Assembly: GCF_019218885.1 (NCBI RefSeq)
Contig: NZ_JAHUWT010000005.1
Location: 248,001 to 312,000 of the forward strand
Origin: Bordetella sp. BOR01
GTDB lineage: Bacteria; Pseudomonadota; Gammaproteobacteria; Burkholderiales; Burkholderiaceae_B
Reading direction: 5' to 3'
Length of the DNA: 64,000 nucleotides
The translations under genes and the position numbers were made by a program. Shown here piece after piece: positions 33,911 through 42,041 of this stretch. Each line of letters starts with the position of its first letter. Position 1 is the first letter of the stretch. The notes under the pieces were generated by a model. It was not told the DNA's origin, did no database searches, and saw only the letters and a list, made by a program, of their open reading frames with translations.

Positions 33911-35023
33911 TCAGGCCAGCGCCGGGTAGTCGATATAGCCTTGCGCGCCGCCGCCGTAGAACGTGGCCTTGTCGGGCTGGTTCAGCGGGGCTTTTTCGCG
34001 CAGCCGGCGCACCAGGTCGGGGTTGGCGATGAACGGCTTGCCGAAAGCGATCAGGTCGGCCTGGCCTGTTTCCACCGCCCGTTCAGCCAGGGCGAAGTCA
34101 TAGTCGTTATTGGCCATCCAGGCGCCCCGGCCGCCGGCCTGGTGATAGGCCTGGCGCAGCGCGGCGTAGTCGAACGGCTGTTCGCCTTGCTGGAAGTCGC
34201 GCGCGCCGCCGGTGGCGCCTTCGATGATGTGCACATAGGCCAGGCCATGGCCGGCCAGCTTGCGCACGACATAGTCGAACAGCGGCTGGGGTTGCGGGTC
34301 GCTGGCGTCGTTGGCCGGCGTAACCGGAGAGATGCGGATGCCGGTGCGGCCCGCGCCGATCTCGGCCGTGACCGCATCCATCACCTGCACCAAGAGGCGT
34401 GCGCGATTCTCGATGCTGCCGCCGTAGTCGTCGGTGCGCTGGTTGCTGCCCGAGCGCAGGAACTGGTCAAGCAGGTAGCCGTTGGCGGCATGGACTTCCA
34501 CGCCGTCGAAGCCGATCTCGATGGCGGCACGCGCGGCGCGGCGATAGTCTTCGACGATGCCGGGCAGCTCATCCTGTTGCAGCGCGCGCGGTTCCGAGGT
34601 GGGCACGAATTCGCCGGAGCCGTCTTCGCGCACCAGGTAGGTCTTGGAATTGGCGCGTACTGCCGAGGGGGCTACCGGCGCGCCGTTGCCGGGCTGCAGC
34701 GAGTCGTGCGAGATGCGTCCCACATGCCACAGCTGCACGACGATCTTGCCGCCGGCGGCGTGCACGGCATCGACGATGCGCTTCCAGCCCGCCAGTTGTT
34801 CGGCCGAATACAGGCCGGGCACCTGGGCATAACCCTGGCCCTGGTGGGTGATGGCGGTGGCTTCGGTGATGATCAGGCCGGCCGTGGCGCGCTGCGAGTA
34901 GTAGGTGACCATCATGTCGGTGGGCACGGCGCCGGGCGCGCGGTTGCGGGTCAGGGGCGCCATGACGACGCGGTTGGACAATTGCAGGTCGCCGGCGGCG
35001 ATGGGATCGAATAACGTGGGCAT
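33911..35023 (-). CDS. Old Yellow Enzyme family NADH:flavin oxidoreductase (NemA-like)
   Basis: 370 aa FMN TIM barrel that reduces activated alkenes, quinones or nitro compounds. NRVVMAPLTRNRA, the QLWHVGR segment, EVHAANGYLLDQF and NQRTDDYGGSIENR are conserved. I chose the ATG at 35023; the longer frame runs into the upstream arsR-type gene. It is 38 bp downstream of that gene and probably co-transcribed with it, giving a sensor-enzyme pair for electrophile detoxification. Confidence 0.94.
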   Translation of the reverse strand: MPTLFDPIAAGDLQLSNRVVMAPLTRNRAPGAVPTDMMVTYYSQRATAGLIITEATAITHQGQGYAQVPGLYSAEQLAGWKRIVDAVHAAGGKIVVQLWHVGRISHDSLQPGNGAPVAPSAVRANSKTYLVREDGSGEFVPTSEPRALQQDELPGIVEDYRRAARAAIEIGFDGVEVHAANGYLLDQFLRSGSNQRTDDYGGSIENRARLLVQVMDAVTAEIGAGRTGIRISPVTPANDASDPQPQPLFDYVVRKLAGHGLAYVHIIEGATGGARDFQQGEQPFDYAALRQAYHQAGGRGAWMANNDYDFALAERAVETGQADLIAFGKPFIANPDLVRRLREKAPLNQPDKATFYGGGAQGYIDYPALA

Positions 35024-35061
35024 GGTGAAGGCTTTGCGTGGGGGAAGGGAAAAGGATTGGA

Positions 35062-35355
35062 CTAGAGTTCCTGGCCGAGCGTGCGCACGAAGGCCGCGAT
35101 GGTGGCTTCGTTGCGCTTGTAGAAAATCCACTGGCCGATGCGGCGCGTGGTGACCAGGTCGGCGCGCTGCAATACCGCCAGGTGCGTGGACATGGTCGAC
35201 TGCGACAGCCCGCAGCGTTCGAACTGGCCGGCGCATACGCCGACTTCCAACGGGTGTTCCTGGGTGGAGAAATGCTTTTCGGGCTCTTTGAGCCACTGCA
35301 AAATGTCGCGGCGCACCGGGTTGGCCAGTGCCTTGATGATCAGATCGATGTCCAT
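35062..35355 (-). CDS. ArsR-family regulator
   Basis: 97 aa winged-helix repressor with recognition region LSQSTMSTHLAVLQRADLV. Two cysteines, C41 and C48, lie just before the recognition helix and could serve as thiol sensors. The usual ELCVCDL metal motif is not seen. It is encoded directly upstream of the Old Yellow Enzyme gene. The AT-rich direct repeat at 35391-35418 is the likely operator. Confidence 0.9.
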   Translation of the reverse strand: MDIDLIIKALANPVRRDILQWLKEPEKHFSTQEHPLEVGVCAGQFERCGLSQSTMSTHLAVLQRADLVTTRRIGQWIFYKRNEATIAAFVRTLGQEL

Positions 35356-35390
35356 GCGGGCAGGGTAGTAGATCGAATGTTCTCGAATTA

Positions 35391-35418
35391 TATATCTATA
35401 AATCTAGATATATCTATA
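35391..35418. promoter_or_regulatory. AT-rich operator region of the arsR-OYE operon
   Basis: TATATCTATA occurs twice as a direct repeat (35391-35400 and 35409-35418) flanking ATCTAGAT. It lies 36 bp upstream of the arsR-type start. The stretch is strikingly AT-rich in this genome. Confidence 0.55.
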
Positions 35419-35459
35419 TTAGCAATGGCGGGGTCAGGGACTGGGTAAGGAAAATCAGC

Positions 35460-36269
35460 CTAGGTCTGACGCAGGCGCAAATAAGCCTGCGGCGGCATTC
35501 CCAGCGCCCGCCGGAACATGGCGCTGAACGCGCTGGGGCTGCGGTAGCCCAGTTCGGCGGCCACCCGCGCCACCGGCTGGCCCAGCGCCAGCCGGCGCAG
35601 TGCGTCATCCAGGCGTACCTGCTGCACCCATTGCCGGTAGTTCAGGCCCAGTTCGGCCTGGAACAGGCGGATCAGGGTACGGCCGCTGGCGCCCACTTCG
35701 TCGCCCCAGTCATGCACGGTGCGGGTCAGGCTGGGCTGGGCCAGGATGGCCCGGCATACGGTCTGAAGGCGGCGGTCGTGCGGCCAGGGAATCTGGATGG
35801 GAATCACCGGCGCGGCCTGTAGCTCGGTCAGCAACAAGGCGACGATCTGCCCGCCGCGCCCCTCCAGCGGGTACTCGATGGGTTCGGCCGCCAGCGCCAG
35901 GATCAGCTCGCGCAGCAGGCCCGATACCTCGACCACCTGGCAGCGGTCCCACAGCGCGCCCGCCGCGTTGGGATGCACATACAAGGTGCGCATCAGCACC
36001 TTGCCCACCATCTGGATGCCGTGGATGGTGCCGGGCGGCACCCATAGCGCGCGCAGCGGCGGCAAGGTCCAGAAGCCGTCGGGGGTGCTGACGCGCATCA
36101 CGCCTGCGATGGCGTATACGAGCTGGCCGCGCGGGTGGCTGTGCGGGCCGGTGGTGTCGCTGGGCACGAAATCCTTGGCCATGGCCGTGACCAGGCGCGG
36201 CACGTGCTGGTAGTCGTCGGCAACACGGCTGCGCGTGGGATCGGCGGGCAAGGTCGGGCGGCGTGGCAT
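35460..36269 (-). CDS. AraC-family regulator (cupin + HTH, NimR-like)
   Basis: 269 aa. An N-terminal cupin domain (TGPHSHPRGQLVYAIAGVM, then WVPPGTIHGIQMVG) precedes the AraC DNA-binding domain, in which GASGRTLIRLFQAELGLNYRQW is visible over two stretches. This architecture resembles NimR, which controls an adjacent MFS exporter. A divergent MFS gene begins 143 bp away. The likely role is therefore control of that exporter. Confidence 0.92.
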   Translation of the reverse strand: MPRRPTLPADPTRSRVADDYQHVPRLVTAMAKDFVPSDTTGPHSHPRGQLVYAIAGVMRVSTPDGFWTLPPLRALWVPPGTIHGIQMVGKVLMRTLYVHPNAAGALWDRCQVVEVSGLLRELILALAAEPIEYPLEGRGGQIVALLLTELQAAPVIPIQIPWPHDRRLQTVCRAILAQPSLTRTVHDWGDEVGASGRTLIRLFQAELGLNYRQWVQQVRLDDALRRLALGQPVARVAAELGYRSPSAFSAMFRRALGMPPQAYLRLRQT

Positions 36270-36412
36270 GGACAGGATAAAGCCAGTATGGTTATGTCAT
36301 TTTGGCGACGAAAGTTGGCACTTCCGCGCCTTCGGCACTTTATACACTGATTGTCTTGCGCGCTGCGGCGCGCGCCTGGGTTCGCTTGCCGACTCATTTC
36401 CGCTGCTACGCC

Positions 36413-37684
36413 ATGACTTCTGCATCTTCTGCCGGCCCGGCGCCGGCTGCCGCTTCTGCCACTGCTTTCAAGGTATTGGGCGCCATCAGCGTGGCCCACA
36501 TGATGAACGACATGATCCAGTCGATCTTGTTGGCCATCTATCCCATGCTGAAGGATTCGTTCAGCCTCAGCTTCGGCCAGATCGGCCTGATCACGCTTAC
36601 CTACCAGATTGCCGCGTCGCTGCTGCAGCCCTGGATCGGCCTGTACACCGACAAGCGGCCCACCACGTATTCGCTGCCGATCGGCATGGGCTTCACGCTG
36701 GTGGGCCTGCTGATGCTGGCTTTCGCGCCTTCGCTGCCTTATCTGCTGGTGGCGGCGGCGCTGGTCGGTACCGGGTCGTCGGTGTTCCACCCCGAATCGT
36801 CGCGGGTGGCGCGCATGGCCTCGGGCGGACGCCACGGCCTGGCGCAATCGCTCTTCCAGGTGGGCGGCAACGTGGGCTCGGCCCTGGGGCCGCTGCTGGC
36901 CGCGCTGTTCATCATTCCGCATGGGCAGACCAGCGTGGCCTGGTTCTCGCTGGCGGCCTTGTTCGGCATCGTTGTCCTGGTGGGCATCGGCCGCTGGTAT
37001 GGCGCCAACCGCGCGCTGCTCAAGCCCAAGCCCCGCGCCGCCGGCGATGCCGACGCCCCGAGCCGGGCCAAGGTGGTGTGGGCCCTGAGCATCCTGGGCG
37101 TGCTGATTTTTTCCAAGTACTTCTACCTGGCCAGCCTGAACAGCTATTTCACTTTTTACTTGATGGACAAGTTCGACTTGTCGGTGCGTTCGGCGCAGTT
37201 GTACCTGTTCCTGTTCCTGGCTGCCGTGGCCTTCGGCACTGTGGCGGGCGGCCCGGTGGGCGATCGCATCGGCCGCAAGATCGTGATCTGGGTATCCATC
37301 CTGGGCGTGGCCCCATTCACCCTGATGCTGCCGCACGCCAACCTGTTCTGGACGGGCGTGCTGGTGGTGGTGATAGGGGTGGTGCTGGCATCGGCCTTTT
37401 CGGCCATCGTCGTGTATGCCCAGGAACTGGTGCCCGGCAAGGTGGGCATGATCGCCGGACTGTTCTTCGGCTTTGCCTTCGGCATGGGCGGGCTGGGCGC
37501 GGCGGCGCTGGGCCACTTGGCCGACGTGACCAGCATCGCCTTCGTGTACGAGGTCTGCGCCTATCTGCCGCTGCTGGGTATCGTTGCCTTCCTGTTGCCC
37601 GATATCGAGCGCAAGAAGCGGCGCCCGGCCGGGCTGGCCTTGAGCCCGCAGATGGGCGGCACCGAAACCAGGCTGGACAAGTAG
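36413..37684 (+). CDS. MFS efflux transporter, fosmidomycin-resistance (Fsr) type
   Basis: 423 aa with about 12 predicted membrane segments. SVAHMMNDMIQSILLAIYP, the conserved SVFHPESSRVAR loop and GQSLF-type LAQSLFQVGGNVG mark the Fsr subgroup. I chose the ATG at 36413, giving a short cytoplasmic N-terminus; the open frame begins at 36302. The NimR-like regulator is divergent. Substrate unknown; it acts in the inner membrane. Its 3' end carries the promoter of the tRNA-Arg gene. Confidence 0.92.
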   Translation: MTSASSAGPAPAAASATAFKVLGAISVAHMMNDMIQSILLAIYPMLKDSFSLSFGQIGLITLTYQIAASLLQPWIGLYTDKRPTTYSLPIGMGFTLVGLLMLAFAPSLPYLLVAAALVGTGSSVFHPESSRVARMASGGRHGLAQSLFQVGGNVGSALGPLLAALFIIPHGQTSVAWFSLAALFGIVVLVGIGRWYGANRALLKPKPRAAGDADAPSRAKVVWALSILGVLIFSKYFYLASLNSYFTFYLMDKFDLSVRSAQLYLFLFLAAVAFGTVAGGPVGDRIGRKIVIWVSILGVAPFTLMLPHANLFWTGVLVVVIGVVLASAFSAIVVYAQELVPGKVGMIAGLFFGFAFGMGGLGAAALGHLADVTSIAFVYEVCAYLPLLGIVAFLLPDIERKKRRPAGLALSPQMGGTETRLDK

Positions 37685-37701
37685 GATTTTTCGGCTATAA
37701 T
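37674..37701 (+). promoter_or_regulatory. Promoter of tRNA-Arg
   Basis: TGGACA at 37674-37679, a 16-bp spacer and a perfect TATAAT at 37696-37701. The -35 box lies inside the last codons of the MFS gene. Confidence 0.7.
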
Positions 37702-37716
37702 TTCGCCTCTTTACCA

Positions 37717-37793
37717 GCGCCCGTAGCTCAGTTGGATAGAGTACTTGGCTACGAACCAAGGGGTCGTGGGTTCGAATCCTGCCGGGCGCACCA
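37717..37793 (+). tRNA. tRNA-Arg (anticodon ACG)
   Basis: 77 nt cloverleaf including the encoded CCA. The acceptor stem pairs GCGCCCG with CGGGCGC, the anticodon stem CTTGG/CCAAG encloses loop CTACGAA with anticodon ACG at 37751-37753, and the T loop is TTCGAAT. It would read CGN arginine codons after A34 is converted to inosine. Confidence 0.97.
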
Positions 37794-37800
37794 AATTTAA

Positions 37801-37830
37801 AAGGGTCTCCATTGCGAGGCCCTTTTTCTT
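37801..37830 (+). terminator. Intrinsic terminator of tRNA-Arg
   Basis: Stem AAGGGTCTC/GAGGCCCTT with one T-G wobble, loop CATTGC, followed by TTTTTCTTT. It begins eight bases after the CCA end. Confidence 0.85.
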
Positions 37831-38036
37831 TGGGTTGCGGGTTCTGCGCATCGATGCAACTTGTGCATTTGCGCCCATGCCCACGGGCGGACCCGGTTGC
37901 TGGCGTCCCGCTCGTGCTCCGCCGTGGCCAGTGCGGCAGCCTTGGCCGATGCCGGCCAGATCAATCAACGAATTCAAATACCTGCGATCTGGAACGCCTT
38001 CCAGGCACATAGACGCCTGCCTGTTCCCCTCGTGTA

Positions 38037-38066
38037 ATTCGTATAATCGTATACAATTATACGAAT
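38037..38066. promoter_or_regulatory. Near-perfect 30-bp palindrome centred on GTATAC
   Basis: The two outer 11-base arms (ATTCGTATAAT and ATTATACGAAT) are exact inverted repeats, and only one base pair of the whole palindrome is mismatched. The centre TCGTATACAA fits the GT-N2-AC pattern of FadR-type GntR regulators. It lies about 95 bp upstream of the Bug gene at 38162. Confidence 0.65.
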
Positions 38067-38161
38067 GGGGCGGCACGAAACCTTGGCCCAGCCCCGTTGC
38101 TTATCGCGTGGCCCCTGGCGCCACGGTTTTTCATCACATCCGTTCAACGGAGGAGACAACC

Positions 38162-39139
38162 ATGCATCGCCGTTCATTCCTGCTGGGGGCGGGCGCAACC
38201 GCCATTGCCCTGCCTTCCATGTCGTACGCGCGTGCGGGTTATCCGCAGCGCCCCATCACATACATTGTTCCCGTGGCGCCGGGCGGCGGCAGCGACTACG
38301 TGGGCCGCACCGTGACCAATGCCTGGGCCGATGTGCTGGGCACGCAGTTCATCGTCGAGAACCAGGGCGGTGGCGGCGGCGTCATTGCCTGCCAGCGCGC
38401 CATGCGCGCCGACCCCGACGGCTACACGCTGATGCAGGGCTATGTGGCCACGCTGGCCACCAGCCCGGCCACGCGCAAAGTGCCCTATGACCCGGTGCGC
38501 GACTTCACGCAGGTCGGCATGATAGGCGGCACGCCCAATGTGCTGGTGGTCAACGCCAAATTGCCGGTAAAGAATTTCCAGGAATTCGTGGCCTATGCCA
38601 AGCAGCGAGGCGACGCCATGAACTACGGATCGGCCGGCGCCGGTTCGCTGACCCATTTGTTGATGGAGCTGATGCAGCAGCACGCTGGCACGAAGATGGT
38701 GCACATTGCATATAAAGGCATCTCGCCCGCGTTCACGGACCTGATCGCCCAGCAGACCCAGGCCATGTTTCCGGGCCTGGCGGCGGCGGTACCGCACTTG
38801 CGTTCGGGCACCGTGCGCGCCCTGGCGCTGACTGGCGAGCACCGCAATCCGGGCTTCCCGGACGTGCCCACCTTCAAGGAGCTGGGCGTGTCCGGCTTCG
38901 ATGACGTACTGCAATGGTATGGCGTGTCGGGCCCGGCCGGCGTGGATGCCGGCGTGGTGCAGGTGCTGAACGACAGCTTGAACAAGGCGCTGGCGCGGCC
39001 CGAACTGCGCAAGCAGCTGGACATCGAGGCCATCGATCCCATGCCGATGAGCCCCGCCCAGTTCGCCGACTATGCCAAGCGCGATTTCGAGCGCTGGGCC
39101 CGCCTGGCGAAAGAGCAAGGCATCAAGCTGGATGCCTGA
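38162..39139 (+). CDS. Bug/TctC-type receptor with Tat-like signal
   Basis: 325 aa. The N-terminus MHRRSFLLGAGATAIALPS has a twin-arginine motif (RRSFLL) and a cleavage site near SYARA. YPQRPITYIVPVAPGGG and PDGYTLMQG follow. The ATG is preceded by ACGGAGGAGACAACC, a strong ribosome site. It heads an operon with MmgE/PrpD and 2-hydroxyacid dehydrogenase genes, downstream of the large palindrome. Confidence 0.92.
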   Translation: MHRRSFLLGAGATAIALPSMSYARAGYPQRPITYIVPVAPGGGSDYVGRTVTNAWADVLGTQFIVENQGGGGGVIACQRAMRADPDGYTLMQGYVATLATSPATRKVPYDPVRDFTQVGMIGGTPNVLVVNAKLPVKNFQEFVAYAKQRGDAMNYGSAGAGSLTHLLMELMQQHAGTKMVHIAYKGISPAFTDLIAQQTQAMFPGLAAAVPHLRSGTVRALALTGEHRNPGFPDVPTFKELGVSGFDDVLQWYGVSGPAGVDAGVVQVLNDSLNKALARPELRKQLDIEAIDPMPMSPAQFADYAKRDFERWARLAKEQGIKLDA

Positions 39140-39178
39140 TTCCATTCCTTTCACTTTCTTTGAGACGCAGAAACACTC

Positions 39179-40561
39179 ATGGCTTTGAATACTCAGGTCG
39201 ATGCCGACCGCAATGCACCGCCCGTCACCCGCATCCTGGCCGAATACGTCGTCAACCATCCGTCCCGCGGCTGGAGCGACGAGGTCGAACACGAGGCTCA
39301 CCGTACTTTCATGAACTGGCTGGGTTGCGCCGTGGGCGCGGCGCGCCACGAAGCCGCCGATGCCGCGCTGCAGGCCGTGCAGGTGCTGCAGCCGGCGCCC
39401 CAGGCCACGGTACTGGGCCGGGCCGAACGCGTGGACATCGGCAGCGCGGCGCTGGTCAACGGCATCACGTCGCATACCTTCGATTTCGACGATACCCACC
39501 TGAAAACCATCATCCATCCGGCCGGCCCGGTGTGCTCGGCCGTGCTGGCCCTGGCCGAACACACCGGCGCCAGCGGCCGCCAGATCATCGATGCCATCGT
39601 GCTGGGCATCGATGTGTCATGCCGCGTGGGCAACACGATCTATCCCCATCACTACGATCGCGGCTGGCATATCACCGGCACCACCGGCGGGCTGGGCGCG
39701 GCGGCCGCGTGCGCGCGGCTGCTGGGCCTGGATGTGCAGCAGACCACCATGGCGCTGGGCATCGCGGCATCGCAGCCGGTGGGCCTGCGCGAACAGTTCG
39801 GCACCATGACCAAGCCGTTCCACCCGGGCGCGGCGGCCCAGGCCGGCCTGATGTCGGCCTTGCTGGCGCGTGCCGGCTTCACCGCCAGCCCGCGCGCCAT
39901 CGAAGCGCCGCGCGGCTTCGCCCAGGTGGTTTCGACCAAGTACGACTGGAACGAAATCACCGACGAGCTGGGCCAGCGTTTCGAGATCTCGTTCAACGCC
40001 TACAAGCCGTTTGCCTGCGGCATTGTCATCCATCCCAGCATCGACGCATGCGTGCAACTGCGCCAGCAGGGCGTCACGCCGCAGAACCTGGAACGCATCG
40101 ACCTGAAGGTGCATTCGCTGGTGCTGGAACTGACCGGCAAGAAAGAGCCGGCAGACGGCCTGCAGGGCAAGTTCAGCGTCTACCACGGCTGCGCCGCCGG
40201 CCTGATTTTCGGGCGCGCGTCCGAAGATGAATACGCCGACGACATCGTCAACCGTCCCGACGTGGTCGAAGTCCGCAGCAAAGTGCAGGCCACCATCGAT
40301 GACACCATCGGCGAGGCCAGCGTGATCGCCGAGGCGATACTGACCGATGGCCGTACCGTGCGGGTGCATGTCGAGCACGCCATCGGTTCGCTGCAGCACC
40401 CCATGACCGATGCCGACCTTGAGGCCAAGTTCCGCGGCATGGCCGATGCCATCCTGGGTGCCGACCAGGCCCGGCAGCTGATCGCCGCTTGCTGGCAACT
40501 GGGCCAGGCCGCCGACGCCGGCCTGGTGGCCAGGCTGGCCCGCGCGGGCGACGCGGCATGA
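39179..40561 (+). CDS. MmgE/PrpD-family protein
   Basis: 460 aa, full length for the family, which includes 2-methylcitrate dehydratase, cis-aconitate decarboxylase and iminodisuccinate epimerase. VNGITSHTFDFDDTHLKTIIHP is the characteristic active-site region (split here around DFDDTH), and the C-terminal domain contains SVYHGCAAGLIFGRA. It probably dehydrates, decarboxylates or epimerises a di- or tricarboxylate, which suits an adjacent Bug receptor. It overlaps the next gene by ATGA. Confidence 0.9.
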   Translation: MALNTQVDADRNAPPVTRILAEYVVNHPSRGWSDEVEHEAHRTFMNWLGCAVGAARHEAADAALQAVQVLQPAPQATVLGRAERVDIGSAALVNGITSHTFDFDDTHLKTIIHPAGPVCSAVLALAEHTGASGRQIIDAIVLGIDVSCRVGNTIYPHHYDRGWHITGTTGGLGAAAACARLLGLDVQQTTMALGIAASQPVGLREQFGTMTKPFHPGAAAQAGLMSALLARAGFTASPRAIEAPRGFAQVVSTKYDWNEITDELGQRFEISFNAYKPFACGIVIHPSIDACVQLRQQGVTPQNLERIDLKVHSLVLELTGKKEPADGLQGKFSVYHGCAAGLIFGRASEDEYADDIVNRPDVVEVRSKVQATIDDTIGEASVIAEAILTDGRTVRVHVEHAIGSLQHPMTDADLEAKFRGMADAILGADQARQLIAACWQLGQAADAGLVARLARAGDAA

Positions 40562-41544
40562 GCGGCAAGCCGCGCATCGTCGTGCTCGACGATTGGGAGA
40601 ACGGCCTGCGCACGCTGGTGGACTGGTCCGCCATCGGCCTGCAGGCCGAGCTCGATATCCATGCCCGGGCGCTGACGGGCGCGGACTTGCTGGCCGCGCT
40701 GCGCCCGGCCACCTGCGTGGTGCTGATGCGCGACCGCACGCCCATGACGGGCGAGTTGATGCGGCAGTTGCCCGGCCTGCGCCATATCGTGTTCACCGGC
40801 ACGCGCAACAAGAAGCTCGACCTGCAGACGGCGGCCGACCTGGGCATCCAGGTCAGTCATACCGACTGGGGGCCGTCCAAGGCCAGCACTTGCGAGATGA
40901 CCTGGGCCCTGATCCTGGCGGCGGTGCGGCATCTGCCGTCGATCGCGCTGACGCCGGCGCGCACGCTGTGGCGCGATGCCGGCGCCACGCCGCTGCTGCC
41001 CGCCGTGCTGCAGGGCGAGCGCCTGGGCCTGATCGGGCTGGGCCAGATCGGTGCGCGCGTGGCGGCGGTGGGCAAGGCGCTGGGAATGGAAGTCGTGGCC
41101 TGGAGCCCGCACATGACCATGGAGCGGGCCGCCCAGCATGGCGTGCAGGCCGTGGCTTTGGACGAGCTGCTGTCCACCTCGCGCGTGGTCAGCCTGCACC
41201 TGGTGCCGGCCGACGGCACGCGCGGCCTGCTCGACCGCGAGCGCCTGGCGCTGATGCGCGCCGACAGCCTGCTGGTGAATACTTCGCGCGCCGAACTGGT
41301 CGACATGGACGCCGTCGTGCAGGCGCTGCGGGCAGGGCGCCCGGGCTTCGGGGCTTTTGATGTGTACGACACCGAGCCACTGCCTGCCGGGCACGCCCTG
41401 CTGTCGTTGCCCAATGTATTGCTGACGCCGCACTATGGCTTTGTCAGCGCGCCGGTGTATCGCGAATTCGCGATGGGTGTGCAGCGCAACCTGCTGGCCT
41501 GGCTGGCGGGCGAGGCGGTGCCGAATACGCTGGCCGCGGCCTGA
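40558..41544 (+). CDS. D-isomer-specific 2-hydroxyacid dehydrogenase
   Basis: 328 aa. The NAD-binding motif G160-L-G-Q-I-G165 and the catalytic residues R244 (NTSRAELVD), E273 (DTEPL) and H292 (LTPHYGF) are all present. The ATG overlaps the MmgE/PrpD stop as ATGA; a longer frame start at 40489 lies inside that gene. It interconverts a 2-oxoacid and a D-2-hydroxyacid. As the third gene after receptor and MmgE/PrpD, it would handle their product. Confidence 0.94.
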   Translation: MSGKPRIVVLDDWENGLRTLVDWSAIGLQAELDIHARALTGADLLAALRPATCVVLMRDRTPMTGELMRQLPGLRHIVFTGTRNKKLDLQTAADLGIQVSHTDWGPSKASTCEMTWALILAAVRHLPSIALTPARTLWRDAGATPLLPAVLQGERLGLIGLGQIGARVAAVGKALGMEVVAWSPHMTMERAAQHGVQAVALDELLSTSRVVSLHLVPADGTRGLLDRERLALMRADSLLVNTSRAELVDMDAVVQALRAGRPGFGAFDVYDTEPLPAGHALLSLPNVLLTPHYGFVSAPVYREFAMGVQRNLLAWLAGEAVPNTLAAA

Positions 41545-41569
41545 ATGCCCGGGCGCCGCGGCTTGGCGT

Positions 41570-42034
41570 TCAGGGTTCGATGACAGTGTCGATGACCGTG
41601 CGCACCGAGTTGGCGATAAAGCACTGCGCGTGCGCTTCGTGGTGCAATGCCTGCTCGGTGGCGGCGTCCGGCGCGGTGTCGCGATAGGCCACGCGCGGAT
41701 GCAGGGTGACGCGGCTGATGTATAGCTGGCCCTGCTGGTTTTTTTCCATCAGCCCTTGTGCGCGGTCGCGGTAGCTGTCGACCGCGTAGCCGCGCTTGGC
41801 CGCTATGAACAGGAAGACCAGCATGTGGCAACTGGACAACGAGGCCACGTAGGCTTCTTCCGGATCGACATGCGCGGCCACCGAGTACGGCAGCGGCACG
41901 ATATGGGGCGAAGATGACGCCGCCACGTCGGCGCCGCCGTCGAAATGCCAGGTATGCGCGCGGCTGTAGCGCTGGTCGGTGAAGGTTTCGTGTGCCTGGC
42001 GCGACCAGGAAACCGTGGCCTCGATATCGATCAT
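41570..42034 (-). CDS. OsmC/Ohr-family peroxiredoxin-like protein
   Basis: 154 aa. The ATG at 42034 begins the OsmC fold (MIDIEATVSW); the frame further upstream lies in the gntR gene. Two conserved cysteines, C69 (SSCHML) and C138 (AQCFIANS), match the thiol pair that reduces organic hydroperoxides. It lies 7 bp downstream of the gntR gene and is probably co-transcribed. Why a GntR regulator is paired with OsmC is not evident. Confidence 0.9.
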   Translation of the reverse strand: MIDIEATVSWSRQAHETFTDQRYSRAHTWHFDGGADVAASSSPHIVPLPYSVAAHVDPEEAYVASLSSCHMLVFLFIAAKRGYAVDSYRDRAQGLMEKNQQGQLYISRVTLHPRVAYRDTAPDAATEQALHHEAHAQCFIANSVRTVIDTVIEP

Positions 42035-42041
42035 GGGGTTC

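Larger units (their letters stand above)
37794..38161. other. Intergenic region, 368 bp, no gene
   Basis: It contains the tRNA terminator and, near the right end, a large AT-rich palindrome, both listed separately. The middle part (about 37834-38030) shows no coding sequence or recognisable site. Confidence 0.65.

Noticed and set aside
37717-38161. tRNA-Arg as an attachment site for an integrated element
   Set aside because: No integrase gene and no second copy of the tRNA 3' end was noticed; the downstream genes look like ordinary resident catabolic genes.
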